A stretch of DNA of 64,000 nucleotides from Cafeteria roenbergensis (taxonomy: Eukaryota; Sar; Bigyra; Bicosoecida; Cafeteriaceae). The position numbers and the translations under genes were made by a program. The notes under the pieces were generated by a model that was not told where the DNA came from, did no database searches, and saw only the letters and a program-made list of their open reading frames with translations. Positions 20,123 through 29,869 of the stretch are shown here, one piece after another. Position 1 is the stretch's first letter. Every line of letters begins with the position of its first letter. The stretch is taken from the NCBI GenBank assembly GCA_008330645.1, contig VLTN01000027.1:372001-436000 (forward strand), given 5' to 3'.

Positions 20123-22190
20123 ATGGGATGCATGACTTCGGCTCCAGCAGTTCCTCGCAGCGCGCCGGTGACCGCCGCGACTGGGTCGGGGTTCCGGCGC
20201 CACGATAGGGGCACAGTCGACGCTTTCTCGGGGGCCGTGGAAGCCCCGCGGCCCCTCTTTGATCCCGTCGCCGGAGTGGACGACATGCCGCCTCTCGACC
20301 CGTCCCACTTGGGGCTCGCGCACCTGTTTCAGCAGACTGCCCTTCTGCGCATGTTCATGGCCTTCGCTGCGTCTCGGTGCGCCGAGGAGAATGTGCTCTT
20401 CTTGCGAGACGTAAAGGAGTGGGAGCGCAGCCTCCGGGGGGACAAGGGGGCCGACGGAAAAGGCGCTCGGGCGTCTGCCAAGTTCATGGTGAGCGCACCG
20501 AAAGGATTTCGCGCTGGTCGCGCGCTCCACGACTGCTCGCTCCCACTGACGCTGCGTGCCGGGGGCAGCACGCCGTGCATTGGCGAATGCGCAAAGCGTG
20601 CGTCGCGGTCAGGGCGGTGAGCGGGCCGCGTTGTGCGCGACGGCTGGCGAGTTCGACCGGATGCGAACCCTCTCGAAGAACCCGCCGCAGGTTGACGAAT
20701 ACATCCGGCCGGACGCGCCGATGGAGGTGAACATCTCCGACAGAACCAGGAAAGCCGTGCTCTCTGCCTATGCCTCTGGGGAAGTGCTCGCTTCCACGTT
20801 CACCCCGGCCGAGACTGAGGTGTCCAAGGGGTTGCAGGACAATTTTTGGGCCGAGTTCGTCAAGCTCGTGGCTGACCAGGCGGCCGCCCCGGTCCCCCGC
20901 AGCCCCTCACCGTCTCGGCGCAAGCGGGTTGTCATCATTGGGGGGGGATTCTGCGGCACCTACTGCGCGATAATGCTCGACGCCGACCCGAGGGTCGAGG
21001 TGGTGCTTGTCGACACCAAGGACTACTTCGAGTACACCCCGTCCATCATCAAGGCCTTCAGCAGACCGGAGACGCACGCGGCGATCGTGCAGCCCCACGC
21101 CAAAACGGTCCGCAACGGCCGTGTCATTGTTGGAGAGGTCCGTGCCGTCCGCAGCGACTGCGTAGCGGTGAACTTCGAGACGATCACGTTCGACTACCTG
21201 GTCATTGCCTCTGGCTCCCACTACCCCTCGGCGGTCAAGAGCACCAACGTCACGGTTGCGTACCGCGGGAAAGTCGTCCGGCAGCAGCGCGCCCTCATTG
21301 ACGCGGCCAAGCAAATTTGCGTGATCGGCGGAGGCGTCGTCGGGGTCGAGATGGCGGCCGAGCTTGCTGGAGTCCACCGCAAGAAGATCACTCTGGTCCA
21401 TAGCCGTGACAGGCTGCTCCCGAAGCTGGGGCCGGGCGCGGACGGCCGAGACGGTCACGACATGGCCTACGAGCACCTGGAGCGCGCCGGCGTCACGGTA
21501 CGGCTCGGCGAAAGGGCCACGCACTGGGACGACTCGTTGAAAGCTGTCGTCACCTCCTCGGGTCCGCCCATCCCGGCTGATCGCGTGCTGTGGTGCGGGG
21601 GCCCGCAGCCGCTGACGGCCTTCATGCGACCCCACTTGCCGTCCACCTTGGACAGCCATGGGTTTGTCAAGGTGTCCACCGCTCTGACTGTCGAGGGGCA
21701 CCCCACGATGTTCGCCGGGGGGGACATCATCACGATCCAGTGCGGCCCAGTGGCTGCGGAGCTTGACAGGCCTGCTGTCATCGACCCAGGTCAGTCGGCT
21801 CACAGCGAGCACGGAGCTGTTGCCAGGAGACCCGCCTCGAGCGAGGCTCATGTGCACGGAAGCACTGGCGGAAGCATTGCTCGCCTGGGCGCGGCAGTGA
21901 ACACCGTCGCAGACGATGGCTACGTCCTCGAGGAGAGGATGGCACGGAATGCAGTCCACCACGGGCTCCACATCGCCAAGAACATCCGCAACCTCGTGGA
22001 GGGAAAACCCGTCGTGCCGCGGGTGGTGGAGCGTGGCGTCCACGCGATGCTGGTCTCGCTGGGAACACGAGACGGGATCCTGGTGACTGATGGCGTGCCC
22101 TCCTTTGGCCCATTCATTTCAAAAAAGGACTGGTACGAAGCAACTGTGATGCAGGAGGTCAGAGAGCACCGCGTGATCGTCCACACTTGA
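20123..22190 (+). CDS. RGS domain fused to FSP1/AIFM2-like FAD/NAD(P)H oxidoreductase
   Basis: Exons 20123-20488 and 20613-22190 (phase 0; GTGAGC donor, CAG acceptor), 647 residues. The N-terminus MGCMTSAP fits an N-myristoylation site (Gly2) with a palmitoylatable Cys3. Residues about 55-205 form an RGS fold spanning the intron: LLRMFMAFAASRCAEENVLFLRDV, then VDEYIRPDAPMEVNISDRTRK and a helix ending FWAEFVKLV. RGS domains accelerate GTP hydrolysis on G-alpha proteins. Residues about 225-647 are a two-dinucleotide-fold flavoprotein: RVVIIGGGFCG for FAD, CVIGGGVVGVEMAAELAG for NAD(P)H, MFAGGDII, and a C-terminal LVSLGTRDGIL resembling the AIFM2 family. AIFM2/FSP1 reduces ubiquinone at membranes and is itself myristoylated in animals. 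Both domains look intact. The exact acceptor among nearby AGs is inferred from phase. Confidence 0.82.
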
Positions 22191-22508
22191 CAGGGTGGAG
22201 CCTGCCAGCGAGCTGGCCCGCCGTGGCTCGCGCGGCGGAGGCTTGCGAGCCCCAGCCCTCGTCTTGATCGCTGGGAGCGCGCCCGGGGCAGCTCTGCGTA
22301 TCCCGCGATCCAGTGGACCGCTGCGTCGTGCTGAAGCGATAGTTCCTTTTGCCCAACGTTGTAAGCCACGTGCGTGGCATCTCACCCGAAGCCATAGGCT
22401 CGTGCTGAGGGCGTGCGCGTCACTCTGTTGTTCGACTCGCTGGCTGGGCGAAGCATCACAGACTCGTTGCTTTCAGGCACTCAGCACAGCATCGCGGCGT
22501 CGTGCCGC
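22191..22508. other. Convergent intergenic stretch
   Basis: 318 bases between two convergent genes, containing one TGTAAG near 22357. Nothing else is recognised. Confidence 0.35.
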
Positions 22509-23819
22509 TCACTCACTCGCTGACGCATCGTCACCACCTGCGAACACGCCAACGCCACCAGCCTCGCCAACCCGGTCAATGACAAACAACGGAGCTTCAG
22601 ACCCAGTAGTGGCACCAGTGCCCGCCCCGCCGCCCACGAGCCCGGCACTCCCGGAAGCTGCAACGCTGGCCTGCCGGGCCAGGGCGTCGAAAAGCTTGAC
22701 CGCAACAGGCGAGGAGACGGACGGGGAGTCGCCTCCCCCCACCAGCGCAGTCCACAAGGCCGCGCCGCCCCCTGCCTTGGCAGCGGCGACGGCCGCGCTG
22801 AGCGCGTCCGAGTCCGCGGCGCCGAGCCGGCCAACTGCCGCCGCTGCAGCCTCCAGGTCTTCCGCGCAAGCCGCGTGAACCTTCACTGCCGCCAGAGCTG
22901 CGTCCCACTCCGCCACTGCCGCGCGGGCCACCTCGTGCGTGGCCCCGGGGTCGCAACGAGCACCCGCCGAGAAGGACTGGCGGCGACGCTCGCCACCGTC
23001 CAGGCGGCGCGCAGCCCACTTGGCGTCAGCGAGCACGACAGAGCGCGCCAGTCTGGCAGCAGCGGCCGCGGCGGCCACTTCTTCGCCGCAAGTGAGCAGC
23101 TCTGCCGCGCGGCGCCAGCGACGAGCCAGGCGCAGGAGCACAACAAGCCGGGAAGGCACAAGGGAACCAACAGCCAAGCTGCTCCCGCTCCCTACCACGG
23201 CAGCGGTGCGCTCCACCACGTCGGCGGGGCAGGCCGCGCCCTCGCCTGCGCCAGCGCCAGCGTCCGCGCCGGCAGCAGCCGCAAATGCTGAGGTCGCTAG
23301 GGGCAGGAGCCGCCACTCCACCGCCTCGGGGCACCCGGAGCAGCTCACGCCGAGGGCCTCGCCCCTGGCTCCGAGCATCAGGACCTGCGCAGCGAGCAGC
23401 GGCTCGACGGCTGCCTGTGCCCATGAGGCGGCCGCACCGGGAGCGGCGCTCCCCGCCCCGCTGGGGTCGGCCGCCGTGCCCTCAAGCGACGCCAATGCGG
23501 CGGAGTACCACTCGCTGGCGACTTTGCCAGCCGACTTGCCACTTGCTGCAGCGCCAGCGGCCCCAGCAGAGCGTCGCAGAAAAGTCGACAGCGCGGTCAA
23601 CAGAGCCCGCACCTGCGCCGCATCGAGGTCCTCCGCCAGGGCTGACGCAACTGCGGAGTGCACGCGGACCGCGGCAGCCGCTCGGTCTGCCCGGCCCAGC
23701 GACGCACCGCGAGCTGCGCGAAGTTCCCTCGCGACCGCGAGCACGGCCGACTGGGCCGGCGCAGAACAGCTACCTGCTGCAGCCGCACCACCAGGCGCAC
23801 GCAAAACCAGGGATGCCAT
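22509..23819 (-). CDS. Uncharacterised Ala-rich helical protein
   Basis: Single exon, 436 residues, starting MASLVLRAPGGAAAAG. I do not recognise a family. The composition is Ala-rich with many predicted amphipathic helices (AVLAVARELRAARG, AQVRALLTALSTFLRRSAG, VVLLRLARRWRRAAELL), suggesting a helical-repeat solenoid. The N-terminus lacks acidic residues and could be an organelle presequence, but this is weak. The start is chosen because it sits 103 bases from the AAATATTG palindrome; the frame is open further upstream without good ATGs. It is divergent from the EFCAB10-like gene. Confidence 0.6.
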   Translation of the reverse strand: MASLVLRAPGGAAAAGSCSAPAQSAVLAVARELRAARGASLGRADRAAAAVRVHSAVASALAEDLDAAQVRALLTALSTFLRRSAGAAGAAASGKSAGKVASEWYSAALASLEGTAADPSGAGSAAPGAAASWAQAAVEPLLAAQVLMLGARGEALGVSCSGCPEAVEWRLLPLATSAFAAAAGADAGAGAGEGAACPADVVERTAAVVGSGSSLAVGSLVPSRLVVLLRLARRWRRAAELLTCGEEVAAAAAAARLARSVVLADAKWAARRLDGGERRRQSFSAGARCDPGATHEVARAAVAEWDAALAAVKVHAACAEDLEAAAAAVGRLGAADSDALSAAVAAAKAGGGAALWTALVGGGDSPSVSSPVAVKLFDALARQASVAASGSAGLVGGGAGTGATTGSEAPLFVIDRVGEAGGVGVFAGGDDASASE

Positions 23820-23917
23820 GGCTGCGAGTGCCGCCCGCGGCCTGGCTTGCTGACTGCGCGCCGCGCGCACACCGAATTGCCTTTCGGGCAGAGCCGCCGC
23901 CCGCAGTCGTGTTCGAA

Positions 23918-23932
23918 GGTAAATATTGCCCG
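23918..23932. promoter_or_regulatory. AAATATTG palindrome in bidirectional promoter 3
   Basis: The site reads GGTAAATATTGCCCG, centred between two ATGs: 103 bases from the minus-strand start (23819) and 92 from the plus-strand start (24019). Confidence 0.55.
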
Positions 23933-24018
23933 CGGCAGGTTTGCAGTTCCCTGCTAGCAACCCTCGTCTCGCCACCTGTCCGTGTTGCTCGGGGGGGAGC
24001 TCGCGCCGCCTTGGTTGC

Positions 24019-24693
24019 ATGAACTCCGACACGAATGCCAAAGTGGCGTCGGGTGTCCAGACCTACGCGGAGAAGGTCGGCGCTGTGGACCTGATCGAGG
24101 TAAGAACCGTTGTTGCGCCGCGTGCGGCCGCGCTGGCGGCTCCGCGAGCGTCCTGTCCGACGGCCGTGCATGGCCCTTGCTCCTACGTCGGGTGCTGCCC
24201 CGGATGCATGCGTCTGGCCTCGCAGGACCTGACGAAGCTGTTGCTCGTCGAGAAGCCGGCCGACCCGCTGCCGTTCCTGGCCGGCCACCTGGAGCGCAAG
24301 GCAACCGTGACCATGCCGACGGAGGCAGGCGCCTGCGGTACCGAAGAGGAAGCCAAGGCGTACCTTGAGGAGCACAAGCTGCCGCAGATCCTGGAGGAGT
24401 TGCTCGGCCGCCTGCTGTTCGCGCGCCCGGACGACCCGTCGGCCTTCCTGGCGGAGCAGCTGCGGGAGGCAGGGGGCAGCAGCGCAGCCTACTTCACAGA
24501 TGACGACCTGCACGGCATGTTCTCGCTGTTCGACCCCACCGGCACGGGAAGCATCACCGCCGCGCAGGCGCTTGCTGGGGCGCGCAGCCTTGGGCTGGAG
24601 CCAGCGGACGACGCGGCGCCGGAGGGGCCTATGGACGAGGCGGCGTTCGTCTCGTGGGCGAGAGAGCGCCTGGACGCCGCCAAGGTCCTCTGA
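24019..24693 (+). CDS. EFCAB10: EFCAB10-like ciliary protein with docking domains and EF hand
   Basis: Exons 24019-24099 and 24226-24693 (phase 0; GTAAGA donor, CAG acceptor), 182 residues. Two short dimerisation-docking-like helical pairs are visible: DLTKLLLVEKPADPLPFLAGHL and YLEEHKLPQILEELLGRLLF followed by ARPDDPSAFLAEQL. This R2D2/Dpy30-like fold anchors proteins in the axoneme. A C-terminal EF-hand pair follows, with loop DPTGTGSITAAQA. The order YLEEH...LLFARP...EF hand matches EFCAB10, a protein conserved in ciliated organisms. The loop lacks a strong final Glu, so calcium binding is uncertain. It is one of the ciliary markers in this window. Confidence 0.8.
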   Translation: MNSDTNAKVASGVQTYAEKVGAVDLIEVRTVVAPRAAALAAPRASCPTAVHGPCSYVGCCPGCMRLASQDLTKLLLVEKPADPLPFLAGHLERKATVTMPTEAGACGTEEEAKAYLEEHKLPQILEELLGRLLFARPDDPSAFLAEQLREAGGSSAAYFTDDDLHGMFSLFDPTGTGSITAAQALAGARSLGLEPADDAAPEGPMDEAAFVSWARERLDAAKVL

Positions 24694-25145
24694 GGGCGCC
24701 TCAGACGGTGGCAGCTGGCCGGACGAGGGGGCGCGGCGCGGCAGGCGCCCTGCTGCTGCAAGTGCTGCTGCTGCTGCTGACGCCGCCGGCCTGCAGGCTG
24801 TGCGGGCTCGACGAGGAGCTGCGCTGGCTCGAGTGCGTTTTTGATGGGTGATGCGGGTGAGGTGCGTGTTCGGCTCAATGTGCGTAGGATGGCTAGGGCT
24901 TGGGCGCGGCAGCGGCCCGCTTGCTGCTCCCAACGTTCCCGCGTGTGCCACACTGCGCAGCGCACTGGCGGGGAAGAGGGAGCGCGCATGCTTGGATGTG
25001 GGTGCGTCCCTCCATTGGGGAGGCGGGGCGGGCTTGACATTGGTGAGGTTGCTGCTCGAAGCGCGGCGCCTTGCAGCACGGAGTCTCGACCAGCTCTGCC
25101 GTGCAGACCGCGAGGGGGGTGAGCCGCCCAGTCCACACGGCGACA
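24694..25145. other. Gene-free stretch with CTG run
   Basis: 452 bases between two plus-strand genes. A short (CTG)n tract lies at about 24757-24780. No RNA gene or coding frame is recognised. Confidence 0.35.
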
Positions 25146-25394
25146 ATGAACGGAATCTCCCCCCAGCAACTGGCTGCCATGCAGGCCGCTGCGGCGCAGG
25201 CAAGCCGGAAGGCGGGCCCGGAGACCCTGACCGTGGCGCAGGCCGTCGAGGTGACCAAGCAGCTCTCGGTTCAGTGGGGAACTGCCGCCCTCTACTACGG
25301 CGCCGTGCCCCTGCTCTTCTACACCGGCGCGAGGGCGTGCGGACTCACGATGGGTGACATCGTGGCGTCGGTTGTGTCGCTGCCCCTCACCTGA
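25146..25394 (+). CDS. Small single-span membrane protein, possibly Tom7
   Basis: 82 residues, one exon, start MNGISPQQLAAMQAAAAQ. The first half is a charged helix and the second half one hydrophobic segment (WGTAALYYGAVPLLFYTG). The order of helix, then WG..., Y.G.VPLL.Y.G and a short tail recalls Tom7, the small modulator subunit of the mitochondrial outer-membrane import pore (animal Tom7 has a similar WGFIPLVIYLG core). The similarity is short, so Tom7 is a suggestion. The gene lies among other mitochondrial genes, which is compatible. Confidence 0.5.
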   Translation: MNGISPQQLAAMQAAAAQASRKAGPETLTVAQAVEVTKQLSVQWGTAALYYGAVPLLFYTGARACGLTMGDIVASVVSLPLT

Positions 25395-26021
25395 GTGGGG
25401 CCGATCGGGTGGCGCCTGGCGGTGGCGCGCGCGGCCTGCGCATCCGCTCGCTGCTGGTGCGAAGCAGGCGCCTGCCGCCCCGGGCGCACCCCCGCAAGGG
25501 CCGTTCCATCGTCCCTGGTGGAGGTCTCTCGAGTGGGGTGCTGCCAGGACGGACTCTTGGGCCAAGTGGCGCGTCCTTTGGGAGTTGGGTGTTCCGCGCC
25601 TGACCACGACTTCCTCCGGCTGAAATCGGCGGTCCTTCGTCGCCGCCCGCGGCCCGGCCCGGCCCAAGCCCCCTCCCCGCCCGCTTGCGATGCTCTGCCG
25701 TGCGATTCTCGTGCTGGCCATGGCAGCGTGCGGGTCAATGCACGCTGGCACGCGTGTCTGTGTGTGTATGTGTGCGATTGTTTGTTTGTGAGTGTGGCGC
25801 TGCCTGGTTCGCGCGTGCGCCACACCGCAACTGTGCTTTGCATCCCTCGACTGCGCCGGCGGCCGCACACAATTGCCCAGAGCAGCCACTCGGACCTCCC
25901 CTCCGTGGGGCGAAGGCCTCACGTCTTGGACGCGCTCGCGTCCGAGCAGCAAATCGCTGTTGCTGCCATTCACTGGCAGAGTTGCGGCTGCTGCATCGCA
26001 CGCCGCACTCTCAGGCCTGCC
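25395..26021. other. Gene-free stretch with GT-rich tract
   Basis: 627 bases between plus-strand genes. A GT-rich tract lies at 25753-25797 (TGTGTGTATGTGTG and TTTGTTTGTGAGTGTG). No coding frame or RNA gene is seen. Confidence 0.4.
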
Positions 26022-27120
26022 ATGGCCCGAATCGCGACGCTCGCCTCGCTCAAGAAGAAGGAGGAGGAGGACGTGTCTGGTCTAGGACCGGCGCTGTTCG
26101 CCGGCGGCGGCGGCGAGGGCGGCTCGTGAGGGCCCGGCCGGCGCGGCCTCGGCGGCAGGCGCTCGCCAGCGACCGTGGCACAGGCTGCTGCGAGCGGCGC
26201 TCTTTCCCGGTCGCGTTGCCCCCTCCTGCTTTCCGTCGCAGAAGCACTGCCGTGTTCGGAAAGCCGACGGGCGACGCTGACCTGGACGGCGTTTTCGCCA
26301 AAGGTTCGAACGTGTGAGCACGGGCTGGCGGGGAACCGGTTTCCCGAGGGAATGCGGCCCAGTCACCCGCTGGCAGATATTGTAAACCTGTGGCTGTCCG
26401 TGTGAAGCGATCGAGAGTCTGGCGGGCCGCGAGCCAGCGTTTTCGTGAAATGTGAACTGTGCCCCTGTCTGCCCCTCGCACAGCGCAAGCGCAGCTGATG
26501 CGGCGCCCGCAGTCCACGTTGAGATCTTCAAGAACGGATTTCGTATCAACAAGGGAGAGTTCCGCCCCACGGAAGGGCCGAGCACGACAGACGCCAACCG
26601 CACGTTTCTGAGGGCAATTGGCCGGCGCGAGGTGCCCCGCGAGCTGGAAGCGTCAGACGGCGGAGACGTCGACATCAGCGTCGCGGACATGCGCGGCGAG
26701 CTTTACGACCCGTCGAAGCACGGCCAGCCGGCAACGGCTGAGGCGGGGGCAGCGGCGGGGCGCACCGCGTTCTCGGGGGCCGCGCGCTCGCTTGGGGGCA
26801 GCGGCAGCGCTGCCGAGGCTCGGCCCGAAGCGGAAGCGGCCGCAGCCACAGCAGCGCTAGTCCCTGCCCCCGTGGTGGACCCCTCACTTCCCACGTTGAC
26901 CATGGCAGTCCGGCTGGCGTCTGGCAGACGCAGCCGGGTCACGCTCAACGCCGCGCACACTGTTGCGCAGCTGCGCGCTCACGTGGCGTCTCTGGATGAC
27001 TGCGGGGGGCGGCCCTTCGACCTCCTTGCGGGCTACCCGCCGACTCGGCTGGCTGACGAGGGGGCGACCCTCGCGGCTGCCAAGCTCGGCGGCGCCGCCG
27101 TCACGCAGCGCCCCTGCTGA
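26022..27120 (+). CDS. p47/NSFL1C-like p97 adaptor (SEP + UBX domains)
   Basis: Exons 26022-26125, 26242-26313 and 26484-27120, both introns phase 2 with GTGAG donors and CAG acceptors; 270 residues. The SEP domain runs from about residue 66 (VHVEIFKNGFRINKGEFRP ... FLRAIGRREVPRELE). The UBX domain is at about 190-270 (RSRVTLNAAHTVAQLRAHV ... FDLLAGYPPTRL). Together these define cofactors of the AAA ATPase p97/Cdc48 in membrane fusion and degradation. The short N-terminus (LKKKEEEDVSGLGPALFAGG, then a small exon with AVFGK) replaces the UBA domain of full p47, so this form may not bind ubiquitin by that route, as in UBXN2A-type proteins. Confidence 0.9.
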
Positions 27121-27471
27121 ACCGCTCGGGCCGACTCCTCCGTTCGGCGGCCCTGCCCCTCCTGCGTTCGATGCGTTTTGGGCGACTTTCCAGTTGCCCG
27201 CCTTCGTCTCCCTTCCTCGCCCCCGCCGCAAGCGAGCAGTTGAGCGGCTGTGCGCTGTGTGGGAGCTGCCGCAGAGACGGCTTGCAGCGCGCGCTGTGCT
27301 CGCCATAGGCAGCCAGCGCCGCTCCGCCAGACACGCACAAACACCACACACTTACACGCAACTCGCGGCCCGGCGTGCAGCTGCTGCCGTTCGCCCCACA
27401 GCCCCTTCCCCCCCGCCCGAGCGCTCGGGGGGGACGCCCACCGCCGGCACGCACGCCCAGCGCACCGCCCC
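27121..27471. other. Convergent intergenic stretch
   Basis: 351 bases between p47 and enkurin stops. An AC-rich tract at 27331-27359 reads as TGTAAGTGTGTGG on the enkurin strand and may belong to its 3' end signal. Confidence 0.4.
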
Positions 27472-28463
27472 TCACTCGTCCACCACGTAGATGGGGCCCT
27501 TGACGCTGAGGCGCGCGATGTCGCGCTCCAGCTCGTCCATTTGCGCCTCGCACTGCTCCTTGTTCCGAATCTGCCCGAGCGAGGAGTTGTGCGTCGAAAT
27601 TTTCAGATGCGTCATCTTCTGGTAGCGGGCGTTCACAACGTCCCACTTGGCCTTGAGCGCGTCAAGCAGCTCCTCGCGCTCGTCGTCACCGAGCTCGCGC
27701 ATCAAGGGCTCGCCCGCAGCGCGGACCATTGCGGCGTGCTCGAACTCTGCGCGGGCCATGTCGCGCTCAGCCTCGACCTCCCGCTTCACCTCCTCCAGGT
27801 ACTCGGGGACGCGCCCGAAGTCTTCCTTGTGCAGGTAGTCGGGCGCAACCTCGGGCTCGGGGGGCGCCGCAAGGATGTTCTCGACCGCGTTGGCAACGAC
27901 GAAATTTTTGCTGCTGGTGATTCCATGAATCGGGCGCTCCGTGCGCTTCGGCACCGGGGCCTTGCCGCCGTCGGGAGGGGCACGCCGCGTGAACTTGCGC
28001 GCTGCGGGTGGCGGACGCGGGTGCGGGGGCAGGCGCGTTGGGACGGCGCGAGAGAGCGAGGGCAGGCGGCGCGGGGGGCGGGGGGCACCGCGGGCCGAGC
28101 AGGGCCGCTGCGGCGCGTTGGGCTGTCGTTGTTGCGGCCGCGAGGTGCCTGGCGAGGGCGGCCGCCCGCCCGCCGCGGCTCCCCCACAGCCAAGACTGCG
28201 GCGCCAGCTGCCTCACCCTGGCTGGTGGCTGGGGTCACGCCCTTGCCCATCCTGGAGCCGGCCTTGAGGAACTTCCGCGGGTTGATGGTGTCCTTGACGC
28301 TCTTGCCGATGGCGCCTGTTGCCTTCTTGGCCACCCTCAGCGTGGAGTAGGCCGGAGGTGCCTTCGGGTTGAAGCGCGACCTGTGCATGCGAGCCTTGGT
28401 CGGCGCCTCGGCCTCCTCCTTGATCCAGTTGTAAATGCTCTCGGCGCCAGCAGCGGCGGCCAT
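27472..28463 (-). CDS. ENKUR: Enkurin, ciliary microtubule inner protein
   Basis: Exons 28217-28463 and 27472-28001 (phase 1; GTGAGG donor, CAG acceptor), 258 residues. The N-terminus has the family motif ESIYNWIKEE followed by basic, proline-containing segments. After KNFVVANAVENIL comes the C-terminal enkurin domain (about 155-258): VPEYLEEVKREVEAERDMA, DDEREELLDALKAKWDVVNARYQ and IRNKEQCEAQMDELERDIARL ending in IYVVDE. Enkurin sits inside doublet microtubules of motile cilia. It is transcribed head to head with the acidic protein at 28750, 286 bases apart. Confidence 0.9.
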
Positions 28464-28749
28464 TGTCGCTCAAGCGAGAACAGCAGATGCACGCGATGCA
28501 CCAGGTGCGGGCGCAGGAGGTCAAGCACGGAGCAGCGAGTGTGCCAGGAGGCCTCGCACGCGCCGGCAGGGTGCGCGCGGCGCGGCCCGCGAAAGCAGCG
28601 CGCGGCCGATTACGGCCGTTGCAGCAACAACGGCACGCCGCGGCGGCTCTGCCGCGCCGGGCCTGCCGTCCCGAAATGCTCGCCCATGGGGAGAGCTGGG
28701 GCGCACCCAGGCCTCGGAGAGGCGTGGAGGCAGGCCCGGTCTCGCAGCC

Positions 28750-29869
28750 ATGGCGGTCAAGGTGGACGACACTGTCATCGAGGAGGCCAAGGCGCTGGCG
28801 CGGTTCCCGTACCTGGCGGAGTGTGAGCAGGGCCGCAGCGCGCGCGCAAGGCCCGGCCCGGCAAGTTGCAACGCTGACGAGGAAGGCGCTGCCTGCTGCC
28901 CGGCTCCCTCTCGGGGGGCGGCGGATGAGCCGCCAGGGCCGGCGATTGGCGCGCGCGCGCGACCTCCAAGCCTTGCGCGCCTCACGCTCTTGCTCCGCGC
29001 TCCACGTCCGTCCTTGATGCCCCGTGGCCGCAGTCGACCCCGAGGCGGCCACCACGGCTGTGCGCGAGGTCGTGAAGGAGGCAGGGTCCCCCGTTGGGCC
29101 CGAGTCCCTGCTGCAGAACGTGTTTCTCAAGCTCGGCTGGGACAAGTCCGAGACCCCTGCGGGCGCCCAGGATGGCGAGGAGGAGAAGGACGAGGAGGCT
29201 GCCGACGAGGACGGCGAGGGCGGCGAGGGCGAGGCTGCCGACGAGGGCGAGGGTGCCGGCGCGGGCGAGGACGAGGAGGACGAGGACGAGGAGGCCAAGG
29301 CGGCGAGGGAGGCTGCTGCCGCCGCCGCTGCGGCGCCTCCCGTCGTGTCCAACAACGCCATGGACGTGTGGAAGGTTCTCGTCGGCCCGGACGAGGCCGC
29401 AGAGGCCGACGTCCGGGCCGTGATGGCGCGCATGGCAGTCCGGTTGCGAGGCTACGGCGAGCCTCAGCTCCGCTTCGCAACCGGCGTCATGGAGGGCGAG
29501 GGCGGCACGGGACTGAGCGAGGCGGACCTGTGGGCGGCCATCACCGCCTGCGCCCCCCGCCCGCTTGAGGGAGTTCAGCTGACGCACCTCCGCCGCCTCT
29601 GGCGCACGGCAGAGACTTGGCTGCCGGCTCTGCCGGAGGAGGAGGAGGCTGCCGAGGAGGAGGAGGGCGCTGCGGAGGCCATGGCGGCAGCCAAGCAGGC
29701 GCTGGAAGAAGCAAAGGCCGGCCCGCGGCGGGTCACGTCCGAGTCATGGCTCGGCCTGCTGGCCGAGGACGAGTTTGCCGCAAGCCTCCTGCTGCCCGAA
29801 GTCGAAGTCCCCAAGGAGGACGCCCCCGAGGGCGGTGCCGACGAGGACGCTGAGGACGAGGACGAGTGA
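28750..29869 (+). CDS. Uncharacterised acidic protein (two exons)
   Basis: Exons 28750-28822 and 29034-29869 (phase 1; GTGAGC donor, CAG acceptor), 302 residues. The N-terminus is folded (VDDTVIEEAKALARFPYLAEF, VREVVKEAGSPVGPESLLQNVFL), followed by a nearly pure Asp/Glu/Ala/Gly linker. A second folded part follows (NNAMDVWKVLVG..., VMARMAVRLRGYGEPQLRF, SEADLWAAITACAPRPLEG), then another acidic end. I do not recognise the family. The shared promoter with enkurin makes a ciliary role possible, but nothing in the sequence proves it. Confidence 0.7.

Noticed and set aside
26371-26386. GATATTG resembling the promoter palindrome
   Set aside because: It lies inside the second intron of the p47 gene and lacks the AATATT core.
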